Assembly: GCF_900105925.1 (NCBI RefSeq)
Contig: NZ_LT629791.1
Coordinates: 2,267,278 to 2,331,277, forward strand
Source: Jiangella alkaliphila
Lineage (GTDB): Bacteria; Actinomycetota; Actinomycetes; Jiangellales; Jiangellaceae
DNA: 64,000 bases
Direction of reading: 5' to 3'
Shown here: one piece after another, positions 18,751 through 26,355 of the stretch
Layout of the letters: each line of letters opens with the position of its first letter
Numbering within the stretch: the first letter of the stretch is position 1
The notes under the pieces: model-generated
What the model was told of the DNA's origin: nothing
The model's database searches: none
The model's input: only the letters and a program-made list of their open reading frames with translations
Position numbers and translations under genes: made by a program

Positions 18751-19727
18751 CGGGCATCCGGGCCACCGGCACCAAGACGCTCATGCTGTTCGGGGGCCGT
18801 GCGCACCCGGAGCTGAACGAGGAGGTCGCCGAGCACCTGGGCGTCAGCCTGGTGCCGAGCAAGACCTTCAACTTCGCCAACGGCGAGATCTACGTGCGGT
18901 TCGAAGAGAGCGTGCGCGGCAGCGACGCCTTCGTCATCCAGAGCCACACCGCCCCGATCAACGAGTGGATCATGGAGCAGCTGATCATGGTCGACGCGCT
19001 CAAGCGGGCGTCGGCGAAGCAGATCACCGTGGTCATGCCGTTCTACGGGTACGCACGCCAGGACAAGAAGCACCGCGGCCGCGAGCCGATCTCGGCGCGC
19101 CTGGTCGCGGACATGTTCAAGACCGCCGGCGCCGACCGCCTCATGGCCGTCGACCTGCACACCGCACAGATCCAGGGGTTCTTCGACGGCCCGGTCGACC
19201 ACCTGTGGGCGCTGCCGACGCTGGCCGGCCACGTGCAGCAGAACTACGCGCCCGAGAACATGACCGTGGTGTCGCCCGACGCCGGCCGGGTGCGGGTCGC
19301 CGACGTGTGGGCCGACCGCCTGGGTACGCCGCTGGCCATCATCCACAAGCGGCGCAACCCCGACATCGCCAACGAGGTGAAGGTGCACGAGGTCGTCGGT
19401 GACGTCCAGGGCCGCACCTGCCTGCTGGTCGACGACATGATCGACACTGCCGGCACCATCACCCAGGCCGCCGAGGCGCTGCTCGACGCCGGCGCCGAGG
19501 GCGTCGTCGTCGCCGCCACGCACGCCGTCCTCTCCGGCCCGGCGGTCGATCGGCTGAAGAACTCGGCCGGCATCAAGGAAGTCATCGTCACCAACACGCT
19601 GCCGATTCCGCAGGAGCGCCGCTTCGACAAGCTGACGGTGCTGTCCATCGCGCCGCTGATCGCCCGGGCCATTCACGAGGTGTTCGAAGAGGGTTCGGTC
19701 ACCAGCCTCTTCAACGGCAACGCGTAG
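18747..19727 (+). CDS. prs: Ribose-phosphate diphosphokinase (PRPP synthetase)
   Basis: Converts ribose 5-phosphate and ATP to PRPP for nucleotide, histidine and tryptophan synthesis. The 326-residue protein shows the class I features FANGEIYVRFEESVRG, YGYARQDKKHRGREPIS, DLHTAQIQGFFD, VVSPDAGRVRVAD and the PRPP-binding loop LLVDDMIDTAGTI. It is translationally coupled to glmU (GTGA overlap), the standard actinobacterial arrangement. Confidence 0.97.
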   Translation: MTGIRATGTKTLMLFGGRAHPELNEEVAEHLGVSLVPSKTFNFANGEIYVRFEESVRGSDAFVIQSHTAPINEWIMEQLIMVDALKRASAKQITVVMPFYGYARQDKKHRGREPISARLVADMFKTAGADRLMAVDLHTAQIQGFFDGPVDHLWALPTLAGHVQQNYAPENMTVVSPDAGRVRVADVWADRLGTPLAIIHKRRNPDIANEVKVHEVVGDVQGRTCLLVDDMIDTAGTITQAAEALLDAGAEGVVVAATHAVLSGPAVDRLKNSAGIKEVIVTNTLPIPQERRFDKLTVLSIAPLIARAIHEVFEEGSVTSLFNGNA

Positions 19728-19752
19728 GAGCTCAGCAAGGTACGGTGCCGGT

Positions 19753-19782
19753 TTCACATCGAGGCTGCTCCAGGGCTAGACT
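19753..19782 (+). promoter_or_regulatory. Sigma-70-type promoter for rplY
   Basis: In the 189-nt gap between prs and rplY there is TTCACA (19753-19758) and TAGACT (19777-19782) separated by 18 bp, a reasonable housekeeping promoter placed about 125 nt before the rplY start. Confidence 0.5.
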
Positions 19783-19916
19783 TCGAGGGTTGCCTCGGCG
19801 AGGGTGCAGTCTTCTACTGTCACCGTGATCGACGCGGTGCGCAGTCGGTGCGCGCCCTTGCCCGAGCCCGACGTGCCGCTGACCGCCCACCGTGCATCCC
19901 CCGAGGAGTTTTCACC

Positions 19917-20567
19917 GTGTCCGACGTCAAGATCGCCGCCGAGCTGCGTACCGAGTTCGGCAAGGGCGCCGCGCGCCGCCTTCGCCGCGCTGCCAAGGTT
20001 CCCGCGGTCCTCTACGGGCACGGGACCGACCCCGTTCACCTCGCGCTGCCGGGCCACGACACCATGCTCGCGCTGAAGACCGCGAACGTCCTCCTCACGC
20101 TCGACATCGAGGGCCGCGGCAGCGAGCTGGCGCTGCCGAAGCACGTGCAGCGCGACCCGCTCAAGGGCTTCATCGAGCACGTCGACCTGCTGCTGGTGAA
20201 GCGCGGCGAGAAGGTCACCGTCGAGGTGGCCGTGCACGTGACGGGCGAGGCGGCGCCGGGCACGCTGGTCAACCTCGACCAGCCGACGGTGTCGATCGAG
20301 GCCGAGGCGACGCACCTGCCCGAGAGCATCGAGGTCTCCATCGAGGGCCTCGCCGAGGGCACCCAGATCCTGGCCAAGGACCTCGTGCTGGCGCGCGGCT
20401 CGTCGCTGGCCGGCGACCCCGAGCAGCTGGTCGTCAACGTCACCGCCGCCCCGACCGCCGAGCAGCTCGAAGGCGAGGCCGAGGAGACCGCGGCCGAGGG
20501 TGAGGCCCCCGAGGGCGAGGCCGCCGCCGCGGAGGCTTCGACCGAGGCGCCTGCCGACGAGTCCTGA
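19917..20567 (+). CDS. rplY: 50S ribosomal protein L25 (general stress protein Ctc/TL5 type)
   Basis: Binds 5S rRNA in the large subunit. The N-terminal L25 domain (RTEFGKGAARRLRRAAKVPAVLYGHG) is followed by the TL5-type beta domain (LPEHI-like LPESIEVSIEGL, GTQILAKDLVL) and an acidic Ala/Glu-rich tail. The protein is 216 residues long. The GTG at 19917 is chosen over upstream codons because GAGGAG lies at 19903-19908, 8 nt ahead. It precedes pth by 31 nt, as in most actinomycetes. Confidence 0.95.
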   Translation: MSDVKIAAELRTEFGKGAARRLRRAAKVPAVLYGHGTDPVHLALPGHDTMLALKTANVLLTLDIEGRGSELALPKHVQRDPLKGFIEHVDLLLVKRGEKVTVEVAVHVTGEAAPGTLVNLDQPTVSIEAEATHLPESIEVSIEGLAEGTQILAKDLVLARGSSLAGDPEQLVVNVTAAPTAEQLEGEAEETAAEGEAPEGEAAAAEASTEAPADES

Positions 20568-20598
20568 GTTCACGTCCGCCGGGCCGGGGAGCCTGCCG

Positions 20599-21180
20599 AT
20601 GTCCGATGCGTGGTTGGTGGTCGGGCTGGGCAACCCCGGCCCCACGTATGCCGGCACCCGGCACAACGCCGGCGCCATGGTCGTCGACCTGCTCGCCGAG
20701 CGGGCCGGCTCGCCGCTCAAGTCCCAGCGCAAGCTCCGGGCCGACGTCGCCGAGGTCCGCCTCGGCGGCGTGCCCGGGTCGCGCGCCGTGCTGGCCAAGC
20801 CGCACACGTACATGAACGAGTCCGGCGGGCCGGTCGCGCTGCTGACAGAGTTCTACAAGATCGAGCCCGATCGTCTGCTGGTGATGCACGACGAGCTCGA
20901 CCTGCCGTTCGGCACCATCCGGCTGAAGGTCGGCGGGGGTGACAACGGTCACAACGGGCTGCGGTCCGTGCGCGCCCGCATCGGCACTGGCGACTACGGC
21001 CGGCTGCGGTTCGGCATCGGACGCCCGCCCGGGCGCATGGACCCGGCGGCGTTCGTGCTGAAGCCCTTCTCCACAGTTGAGAAGCGCGACCTCGAGCTCG
21101 AGGTCGACCGCGCCGCCGACGCCGCCGAGGCGGTCGTGGTCGACGGTCTCGTCTACGCCCAGAATCATTACAACGGGTGA
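20599..21180 (+). CDS. pth: Peptidyl-tRNA hydrolase
   Basis: Releases tRNA from stalled peptidyl-tRNA. The 193-residue protein has the family motifs VGLGNPGPTYAGTRHNAG (catalytic His), KPHTYMNESGGPV, HDELDLPFG and GGGDNGHNGLRS. The ATG at 20599 sits 31 nt after rplY; an upstream start would overlap rplY in another frame. The last core gene before the polysaccharide locus begins. Confidence 0.97.
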   Translation: MSDAWLVVGLGNPGPTYAGTRHNAGAMVVDLLAERAGSPLKSQRKLRADVAEVRLGGVPGSRAVLAKPHTYMNESGGPVALLTEFYKIEPDRLLVMHDELDLPFGTIRLKVGGGDNGHNGLRSVRARIGTGDYGRLRFGIGRPPGRMDPAAFVLKPFSTVEKRDLELEVDRAADAAEAVVVDGLVYAQNHYNG

Positions 21181-21260
21181 ATCGCGCGGGCCGACGGTAG
21201 TCCGATCGGTTACGGTCTCGAATCTTTTCGTTCGGCTGGTCCACTTCCGCCCGTTCAGCG

Positions 21261-21266
21261 TATAGT
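21261..21266 (+). promoter_or_regulatory. -10 element upstream of the initiating glycosyltransferase
   Basis: TATAGT lies 33 nt before the ATG at 21300 in an otherwise GC-rich gap. No good -35 sequence is spaced correctly, so it may depend on an activator or an alternative sigma factor. This is a likely entry promoter for the polysaccharide locus. Confidence 0.4.
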
Positions 21267-21299
21267 CCGTCCCAGTTCGTCGGCTTGGAGATTGAGCCG

Positions 21300-22847
21300 A
21301 TGGGGGGATATCGGAGCCTTGGGGGGGCCATGGCTACGGTCGGTTTGTCGTCGGCTGGTGCGCGCACGCAGGTGGGAAGGCAGTCTCCGGAATTACATTC
21401 CGGTGGCGGCGGTGCGCATTCTCAGCCCGTCAGTCGTCCTTTTCGTTTTCGACGTATCACGGCCGCCGGCGATCTGCTGATCGCCGCCGCGGCGGTGGCG
21501 CTGACGGTGGCGCTCAGACCCGCCGTCGACGTCGCGCTGGCCGTCAGCGCCATGGCGGTCGGGTGGCCGCTGGTACTGACCGCCAGAACCGGCCGGGCGG
21601 ACCGCCTGTTCGGCGCGAAGAGCACCTACCGCGACGTGCTGCAGGCGCTGGCCGTGGTCGTCGCGGTCGTGGCGGTGGCCGCAGCGGCGCTGTCGATCCC
21701 GCTGCTCGGCCGGTCGTTCCTCGCGGCGGTGGCCGTCCTGGCCGGCGGGTCGATCGCAGTACGGCTCGCCGTGCGCTACCGCTTGCGGCGGCTGCGCATG
21801 CGCGGCCGGGCCACGCGGCGCACCCTGCTGGTGGGACCGGCCGCCGCCGTGACCGCCAGCCTCGAGCGCTTCTCGCGCGACGGTGAACGTCCGCTGGCCG
21901 TCGTCGCGGCCTGCATCGAGGACGACGGCACGGCACCGCCCGCGGCGGTCCCGGTCGTCGGCACGTTCGGGGGCGCCGCGCCGGGGCACGACGACGCGGT
22001 GCGCAACGAGGAGCTCGTCCACGCGGTACGGCAGGCGGCGCAGCGCGTCCGCGCCCGCACCGTCTGCATCGCGCCCGGTTCGGAGTTCACCGGTGACCGG
22101 CTGCGGGCGTTGAGCTGGATGCTGGGCGACCTCGGCATCGACCTCGTCACCGACCTCGGGCTGTCCGACGTCGCATCGCACCGCATGGGCCTGGGCAGCA
22201 TGGGGTCCAGCGTGCTGGTGCACGTCAAGCAGGCGCGTCCGACGGGGTGGCGGCGGGCGGCGAAGCTCGCCACCGACCGGGTGCTGGCCGGGCTGATCCT
22301 GTTCGCGCTGCTGCCACTGCTGCTGACCATCGGCCTCGGGGTGCGGCTCACCGACCGCGGTCCGGCCATCTACCGGCAGGTGCGGGTCGGCCGCGACGGC
22401 CTGTTCTTCACCATGTTCAAGTTCCGGACGATGTACGTCGACGCCGACCTGCGCCGGGCCGAGTTGCTGGACGCCGCCGACGGCGACGGGCCGATGTTCA
22501 AGATGCGCGAGGATCCGCGCATCACCCGCATCGGCCGGGTCCTGCGCAAGTACTCCCTCGACGAGCTGCCGCAGCTGATCAACGTGCTGCGCGGCGAGAT
22601 GTCGCTGGTCGGTCCGCGTCCGGCGCTGCCCGAAGAGGTGGCGACGTACGATGGCACCGCGCGGCGGCGGCTGGCCGCGATCCCCGGCATGACCGGGCTG
22701 TGGCAGGTGAGCGGCCGGTCGAACCTGTCATGGGGTGAGACGGTGCGGCTGGACCTGCGCTACGTCGACAATTGGTCCTACGCTGAAGACCTGCAGCTCC
22801 TGGGCCGCACAGCGCGCGCGGTGGTGCGCAGCACCGGCGCGTATTGA
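21300..22847 (+). CDS. Polyprenyl-phosphate phosphoglycosyl transferase (initiating sugar transferase)
   Basis: Transfers the first sugar phosphate from a nucleotide sugar to a polyprenyl phosphate carrier, starting exopolysaccharide repeat-unit assembly. About four N-terminal transmembrane helices (residues 40-160) precede a CoA-binding-like region and a fifth helix. The C-terminal catalytic domain shows the bacterial sugar transferase signature (YRQVRVGRDGLFFTMFKFRTM, KYSLDELPQLINVLRGEMSLVGPRP, PGMTGLWQVSGR). The ATG at 21300 has GGAG 9 nt upstream; the ATG at 21330 is an alternative. About 515 residues. Confidence 0.93.
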   Translation: MGGYRSLGGAMATVGLSSAGARTQVGRQSPELHSGGGGAHSQPVSRPFRFRRITAAGDLLIAAAAVALTVALRPAVDVALAVSAMAVGWPLVLTARTGRADRLFGAKSTYRDVLQALAVVVAVVAVAAAALSIPLLGRSFLAAVAVLAGGSIAVRLAVRYRLRRLRMRGRATRRTLLVGPAAAVTASLERFSRDGERPLAVVAACIEDDGTAPPAAVPVVGTFGGAAPGHDDAVRNEELVHAVRQAAQRVRARTVCIAPGSEFTGDRLRALSWMLGDLGIDLVTDLGLSDVASHRMGLGSMGSSVLVHVKQARPTGWRRAAKLATDRVLAGLILFALLPLLLTIGLGVRLTDRGPAIYRQVRVGRDGLFFTMFKFRTMYVDADLRRAELLDAADGDGPMFKMREDPRITRIGRVLRKYSLDELPQLINVLRGEMSLVGPRPALPEEVATYDGTARRRLAAIPGMTGLWQVSGRSNLSWGETVRLDLRYVDNWSYAEDLQLLGRTARAVVRSTGAY

Positions 22848-22921
22848 CCTCCGGCCAGCAGGGCGGCGCTCCGGTCAGACGGCCGGAGCGCCGGCCCGAA
22901 CGGCCTGTGAGGGGAGTCGGT

Positions 22922-23803
22922 GTGGCGACGTGGCTGGTCACCGGCGCCGACGGCATGCTCGGCAGAGATCTGGTGATCATGCTGCGAGCGGTGCGCGAAC
23001 GGGTCATCCCCGTCACCCGGGCCGTGCTCGATCTCACCGATGAGCACGCCGTCGAGGCCGCGGCGTCGACCGTCGCCCGCATCGGCGCCCGTGGCGGTGC
23101 GATCGTCGTGAACCTCGACGGCTGGCTCGACGTCGACGCGGCCGAGGTGGACGAGGCCGGCGCCCGGGCCGTCAACACCGTCGGAACCGCGAACCTCGCC
23201 CACGCCTGCGCCCGCGCGGAAATGCGGCTGATCCACGTCTCCACCAGCTACGTGTTCGACGGCGACGCCGCGGAGCCGTACGCCGAGGACGCACCGGTCC
23301 GCCCGGCCACCGTGTTCGGGCAGACCATGGCCGAGGGCGAGCGGGCGGTGCTCGAGACGCTGCCCGAGGCCGGCATCGTGCTGCGCACCGGCTGGCTCTA
23401 CGGCGAGTTCGGTCGCAACTTCGTCAAGACGATCACGGCCCGGGCCGCCGAGCAGGAGTTCTGCGAGGTCATCGACGACCAGTGGGGACAGCCGACGTGG
23501 GCGATGGACGTCGCCGACCGCATCGTCGACCTCGGCCGGGCGTCCGGTGTGTCCGGTGTCCTGCACGCGGTGAACTCCGGCTCCACCACCTGGTACGGCC
23601 TGGCCCGCGCGGTCTTCGCCGAGCTGGGGCTGGACGAGGAGCGGGTGCGGCCGGTCTCGGCCGGCCAGCTGCCGCGGATCGTCGCGCGGCCTGCGCACCC
23701 GGTGCTGTCGCAGGAACGGTGGACGCAGTTCGGGCTCGCGCCCTTGCGGCCGTGGCGGGAGGCCCTGGCGGAGGCGGCGCCCAGCGTCCTGGGCGTCGAG
23801 TGA
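22922..23803 (+). CDS. RmlD-like dTDP-4-dehydrorhamnose reductase homologue lacking the YxxxK pair
   Basis: A 293-residue extended SDR of the RmlD (RfbD) family. VTGADGMLGRDL binds the dinucleotide, and STSYVFDGDAAEPYAEDAPV and LRTGWLYGEFGRNFVK are family signatures. Where RmlD has YGxTKxxGE this protein reads FGQTMAEGE, so catalytic Tyr is Phe132 and Lys is Met136. True reductase activity is therefore doubtful; a binding, regulatory or altered role is possible. The GTG at 22922 follows a GAGGGG sequence. It lies directly after the initiating transferase. Confidence 0.85.
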   Translation: MATWLVTGADGMLGRDLVIMLRAVRERVIPVTRAVLDLTDEHAVEAAASTVARIGARGGAIVVNLDGWLDVDAAEVDEAGARAVNTVGTANLAHACARAEMRLIHVSTSYVFDGDAAEPYAEDAPVRPATVFGQTMAEGERAVLETLPEAGIVLRTGWLYGEFGRNFVKTITARAAEQEFCEVIDDQWGQPTWAMDVADRIVDLGRASGVSGVLHAVNSGSTTWYGLARAVFAELGLDEERVRPVSAGQLPRIVARPAHPVLSQERWTQFGLAPLRPWREALAEAAPSVLGVE

Positions 23804-23804
23804 G

Positions 23805-25052
23805 TCAGGTGGACACCGCCTGCGGGGCGTCGTAGTAGAACACCTCCTCGCGGCTGATCAGCCCATCGGTGACGGTGTAGAGCGACAGCTTGGTGGTGCT
23901 GGAGCGGGCGCCGGTCGGGGTGTGCGTCTGGTCGAACCGGAAGCGGACGGCGAACCGGTCGTCGTCCAGGAGCGGCGGGTCGACGTCGACGGCGTTGATC
24001 TCGACGTCGGCGAGCAGCCGGTCGGCGTTGGCGACGATCTGCGCCGTCCCGCGCCGCTCGACCGGGTCGCCACCGGTCTCCAGCGGCGCGACTCGCACGA
24101 CGTCGGGCGCCATCAGGGCATCCAGTGCGTCCAGCCGGCCCGCCCGCATCAGCGTGACGTACTGGTCGGCGACCCGCCGAACGCCGGCCGCGGGCAGGAA
24201 GTCGGCGGCGTGGTCGGCCGCCCAGTCGCGGTAGCGGCGGGCCGGGTGGCCGGTGATCCGCTCGACGGCGTCCGTCACCGGCTCCGGCTGATCGGCCAGC
24301 GTCGCCCAGTACGCCAGCGAGGCCGCCGCCATCTCCGCGTCGCCGTACTCCTCGGACAGCTCGGCCAGGGCCTGGTCCGGCGGCTGCTCCTCCCAGCGCA
24401 CCGGCCGGCCGATCGCCTCGCCGATCAGCCGGGCCTGCTCGGCCTGGGCGATCGTCTCCGGCCCGGTGAGGTCGTGGACGGCGCCGGCGTGCCGGTCCGG
24501 GTCGGTGAGCGCGGCGACGGCGACGTCGGCGAGGTCGCGCTCGTGGATCAGCGACCGCGCGGCCGCGCCGAACGGTGCGCGGACCACGCCGGTGTGCGCC
24601 TGCCCGGCCCAGGCCAGCGTGTTGGTGGCGAACCCTCCGGCGCGCAGCATCGTCCAGCTCACCCCGGAGCCGCGCAGCGCGTCCTCGACGGCGCCCCAGA
24701 TGCCGTTCTCGGCCACGGGCCGGTCGTCGCGGACGTTCCGTGCGGAGAGGTAGACGACGTGCCGGGGCGCCGTGGCCAGCGCGGCGGCGACCGCCGGGAC
24801 CCCGTCGGCCGAGAACGACGGCCAGAGCAGGAAGACCCGCCCGACGCCGTCGAGCGCCGCGGCGAGAGTCTCCGGCCGGGTGAGGTCGCCGGTGACGACA
24901 TCGACGCCGGAGGGCAGGCCGGCGCGGGCGCGCTCGGGATCGCGGGTGAGCGCCCGGACCGGGTGGCCGCGGCCGGCCAGGGTGCGGACGACGTGGCGGC
25001 CGACGTTGCCGGTGGCGCCGATGACCAGCGTGAGGGGGTTCGTGGTGTCCAT
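23805..25052 (-). CDS. NmrA-like NAD(P)-binding protein fused to a SnoaL-like domain
   Basis: A 415-residue fusion. Residues 1-285 form an NmrA/atypical SDR domain (LVIGATGNVGRHVVRTLAGRG, VYLSARNV, WTMLRAGGFATN, ERDLADVAVAAL). Residues about 290-410 are a SnoaL/NTF2-like cone fold (VADQYVTLMRAGRLDALDALMAPDVVRVAPLETGG, SLYTVTDGLISREEVFYYD). The NmrA part may act as a redox sensor or quinone reductase; the SnoaL part could bind a small hydrophobic ligand. It is divergent from a SoxR-type regulator with a dyad between them, and is probably its regulated target. Confidence 0.82.
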   Translation of the reverse strand: MDTTNPLTLVIGATGNVGRHVVRTLAGRGHPVRALTRDPERARAGLPSGVDVVTGDLTRPETLAAALDGVGRVFLLWPSFSADGVPAVAAALATAPRHVVYLSARNVRDDRPVAENGIWGAVEDALRGSGVSWTMLRAGGFATNTLAWAGQAHTGVVRAPFGAAARSLIHERDLADVAVAALTDPDRHAGAVHDLTGPETIAQAEQARLIGEAIGRPVRWEEQPPDQALAELSEEYGDAEMAAASLAYWATLADQPEPVTDAVERITGHPARRYRDWAADHAADFLPAAGVRRVADQYVTLMRAGRLDALDALMAPDVVRVAPLETGGDPVERRGTAQIVANADRLLADVEINAVDVDPPLLDDDRFAVRFRFDQTHTPTGARSSTTKLSLYTVTDGLISREEVFYYDAPQAVST

Positions 25053-25066
25053 GTCCCCAGGCTCGG

Positions 25067-25086
25067 ACTTAAACCAAGGTTCAGGT
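25067..25086. promoter_or_regulatory. Putative SoxR/MerR-type operator
   Basis: ACTTAAAC-CAAG-GTTCAGGT (25067-25086) is a 20-bp dyad with 6 of 8 arm positions matching. On the minus strand it is immediately preceded by TTGACC (25088-25083), overlapping the first arm as the -35 box does in soxS-type promoters. The -10 region is unclear. It lies between the SoxR-type gene and the divergent NmrA-SnoaL gene. Confidence 0.5.
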
Positions 25087-25104
25087 CAAGCTAGGGTGGA
25101 TCGG

Positions 25105-26355
25105 GTGAGCGCTGCCCCGATCGAGTTGACCATCGGCGAGCTGGCCGAGCGCAGCGGCGTACCGGCGTCCACGCTGCGCTACTACGAGCGGCACGGTCTG
25201 CTCCGCAGCTGTCGCACGACGGGCAACCAGCGGCGTTACGCCGAGGGCATGCTGCGGCAGGTGGCGTTCATCCGGGCGTCGCAGCGGGTCGGGATCTCGC
25301 TGGCCGAGATCGGCGGGGTGCTGGGATTCCTGCCCGAGGACACCGCGCCGACGCCGGAGTTCTGGGCGCGGGCGGCGCACTGCTGGGGCCGGGCGATCGA
25401 CGAGCGCATCGCGGCGCTGGAGCGGCGCCGCGAGGTGTTCAACGCCTGCGCGGACTGCGGCTGCCTGGCGTTCGGCGACTGCGCGTTGGTGGCGTTACCG
25501 GATACTGGACGCGGTGTCTCGGATATTGGGCGAGGGCGTGATCCGCCACCGGTTCGCCTTAGGCTGGGACGTTCGAGACCGGCTTCGAGGAGTTCCGTGG
25601 CATCCACCGACGCGATCCTGGCCGCCCGCCTCGCCACCGAGGCGGGCGCGCTGCTGCTCGCGCTGCGCCGCGACCACGATCCGGTGACGGGCACTCAGGC
25701 GCTGCGCGATGCGGGGGATCGCGCAGCCCAACGACTTCTGGCCGCCGCGCTGGCCGAGCATCGCCCCGGCGACGCCGTCCTCAGCGAGGAGGCACCCGAC
25801 ACCGACGCGCGGCTCGACGCGCGGCGGGTGTGGATCATCGACCCCCTCGACGGCACCCGCGAGTTCGGCGACGGCCGCGACGACTGGGCCGTGCACGTCG
25901 CGCTGTGGGAGGACGGCGAGCTGACGGCGGGCGCCGTCGCGCTGCCCGGCCTCGGCACCACGCTGACCAGCGATCCCGCCGCCGTCGTGCCGGGCCGTGC
26001 CCCGGCCGCGCGGCCGCGCGTCGCCGTCAGCCGCAGTCGTCCGCCGGCCGCCGCACAGCGCGCTGCCCGCGTCCTGGGCGCCGAGCTGCTGCCCATGGGC
26101 TCGGCCGGCGTCAAGGTCGGCGCCGTCGTGCGCGGCGAGGCCGACGCGTACGTCCACTCCGGCGGCCAGTTCGAGTGGGACTCTGCCGCGCCGGTGGCCG
26201 TCGCCCGCGCCGCCGGGCTGCACGCCAGCCGGCTCGACGGGTCGCCGCTGGTGTACAACCGGGCCGACCCGTACCTCCCCGACCTGCTTGTCGCCCGCCC
26301 GGAGCTCGCCGACGCGCTCCTCGCGGCCGTCGCCGAACCCGCGAGGTCCGCATGA
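25105..26355 (+). CDS. SoxR-type MerR regulator reading in frame, without a stop, into CysQ
   Basis: From the GTG at 25105 (AGGGTGG upstream) the frame encodes a SoxR-like regulator: MerR HTH (LTIGELAERSGVPASTLRYYERHGLL), dimerisation helix, and the [2Fe-2S] cysteine cluster Cys115, Cys118, Cys120, Cys126 (C-x2-C-x-C-x5-C). SoxR proteins normally end about 25-30 residues later, but here no stop occurs and the frame continues into the complete cysQ at 25597. The linker (about 25490-25596) uses codons rare in this genome (TTA, AGA, AGG, ATT), so it looks like former intergenic DNA. A lost stop or small indel is likely; a genuine fusion is possible. Confidence 0.75.
   Translation: MSAAPIELTIGELAERSGVPASTLRYYERHGLLRSCRTTGNQRRYAEGMLRQVAFIRASQRVGISLAEIGGVLGFLPEDTAPTPEFWARAAHCWGRAIDERIAALERRREVFNACADCGCLAFGDCALVALPDTGRGVSDIGRGRDPPPVRLRLGRSRPASRSSVASTDAILAARLATEAGALLLALRRDHDPVTGTQALRDAGDRAAQRLLAAALAEHRPGDAVLSEEAPDTDARLDARRVWIIDPLDGTREFGDGRDDWAVHVALWEDGELTAGAVALPGLGTTLTSDPAAVVPGRAPAARPRVAVSRSRPPAAAQRAARVLGAELLPMGSAGVKVGAVVRGEADAYVHSGGQFEWDSAAPVAVARAAGLHASRLDGSPLVYNRADPYLPDLLVARPELADALLAAVAEPARSA
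25499..25529 (+). promoter_or_regulatory. Direct repeat upstream of cysQ
   Basis: CGGATACTGG (25499-25508) and CGGATATTGG (25520-25529) are near-identical 10-mers spaced 21 bp apart, about two helical turns, on the same face of the DNA. They lie 68-98 nt before the cysQ start in sequence with non-coding character. They may be activator sites for the cysQDN genes. Confidence 0.35.
25597..26355 (+). CDS. cysQ: 3'(2'),5'-bisphosphate nucleotidase CysQ (own internal start)
   Basis: Hydrolyses 3'-phosphoadenosine 5'-phosphate to AMP, clearing the by-product of PAPS use. This 252-residue inositol-monophosphatase-fold protein has the metal-binding residues SEE (Glu64, Glu65) and DPLDGT (Asp82, Asp85), and a C-terminal SGGQFEWDSAAPVAVARAAG. 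Its GTG at 25597 has an excellent GAGGAG at 25587-25592, which argues for independent translation despite the open frame continuing from the SoxR-type gene. Its stop overlaps the cysD start by 4 nt (ATGA). Confidence 0.9.
   Translation: MASTDAILAARLATEAGALLLALRRDHDPVTGTQALRDAGDRAAQRLLAAALAEHRPGDAVLSEEAPDTDARLDARRVWIIDPLDGTREFGDGRDDWAVHVALWEDGELTAGAVALPGLGTTLTSDPAAVVPGRAPAARPRVAVSRSRPPAAAQRAARVLGAELLPMGSAGVKVGAVVRGEADAYVHSGGQFEWDSAAPVAVARAAGLHASRLDGSPLVYNRADPYLPDLLVARPELADALLAAVAEPARSA

Noticed and set aside
24772-25104. Extension of the SoxR-type frame upstream to 24772
   Set aside because: It would be antisense to the NmrA-SnoaL gene and cross the operator; the GTG at 25105 has a ribosome-binding site.
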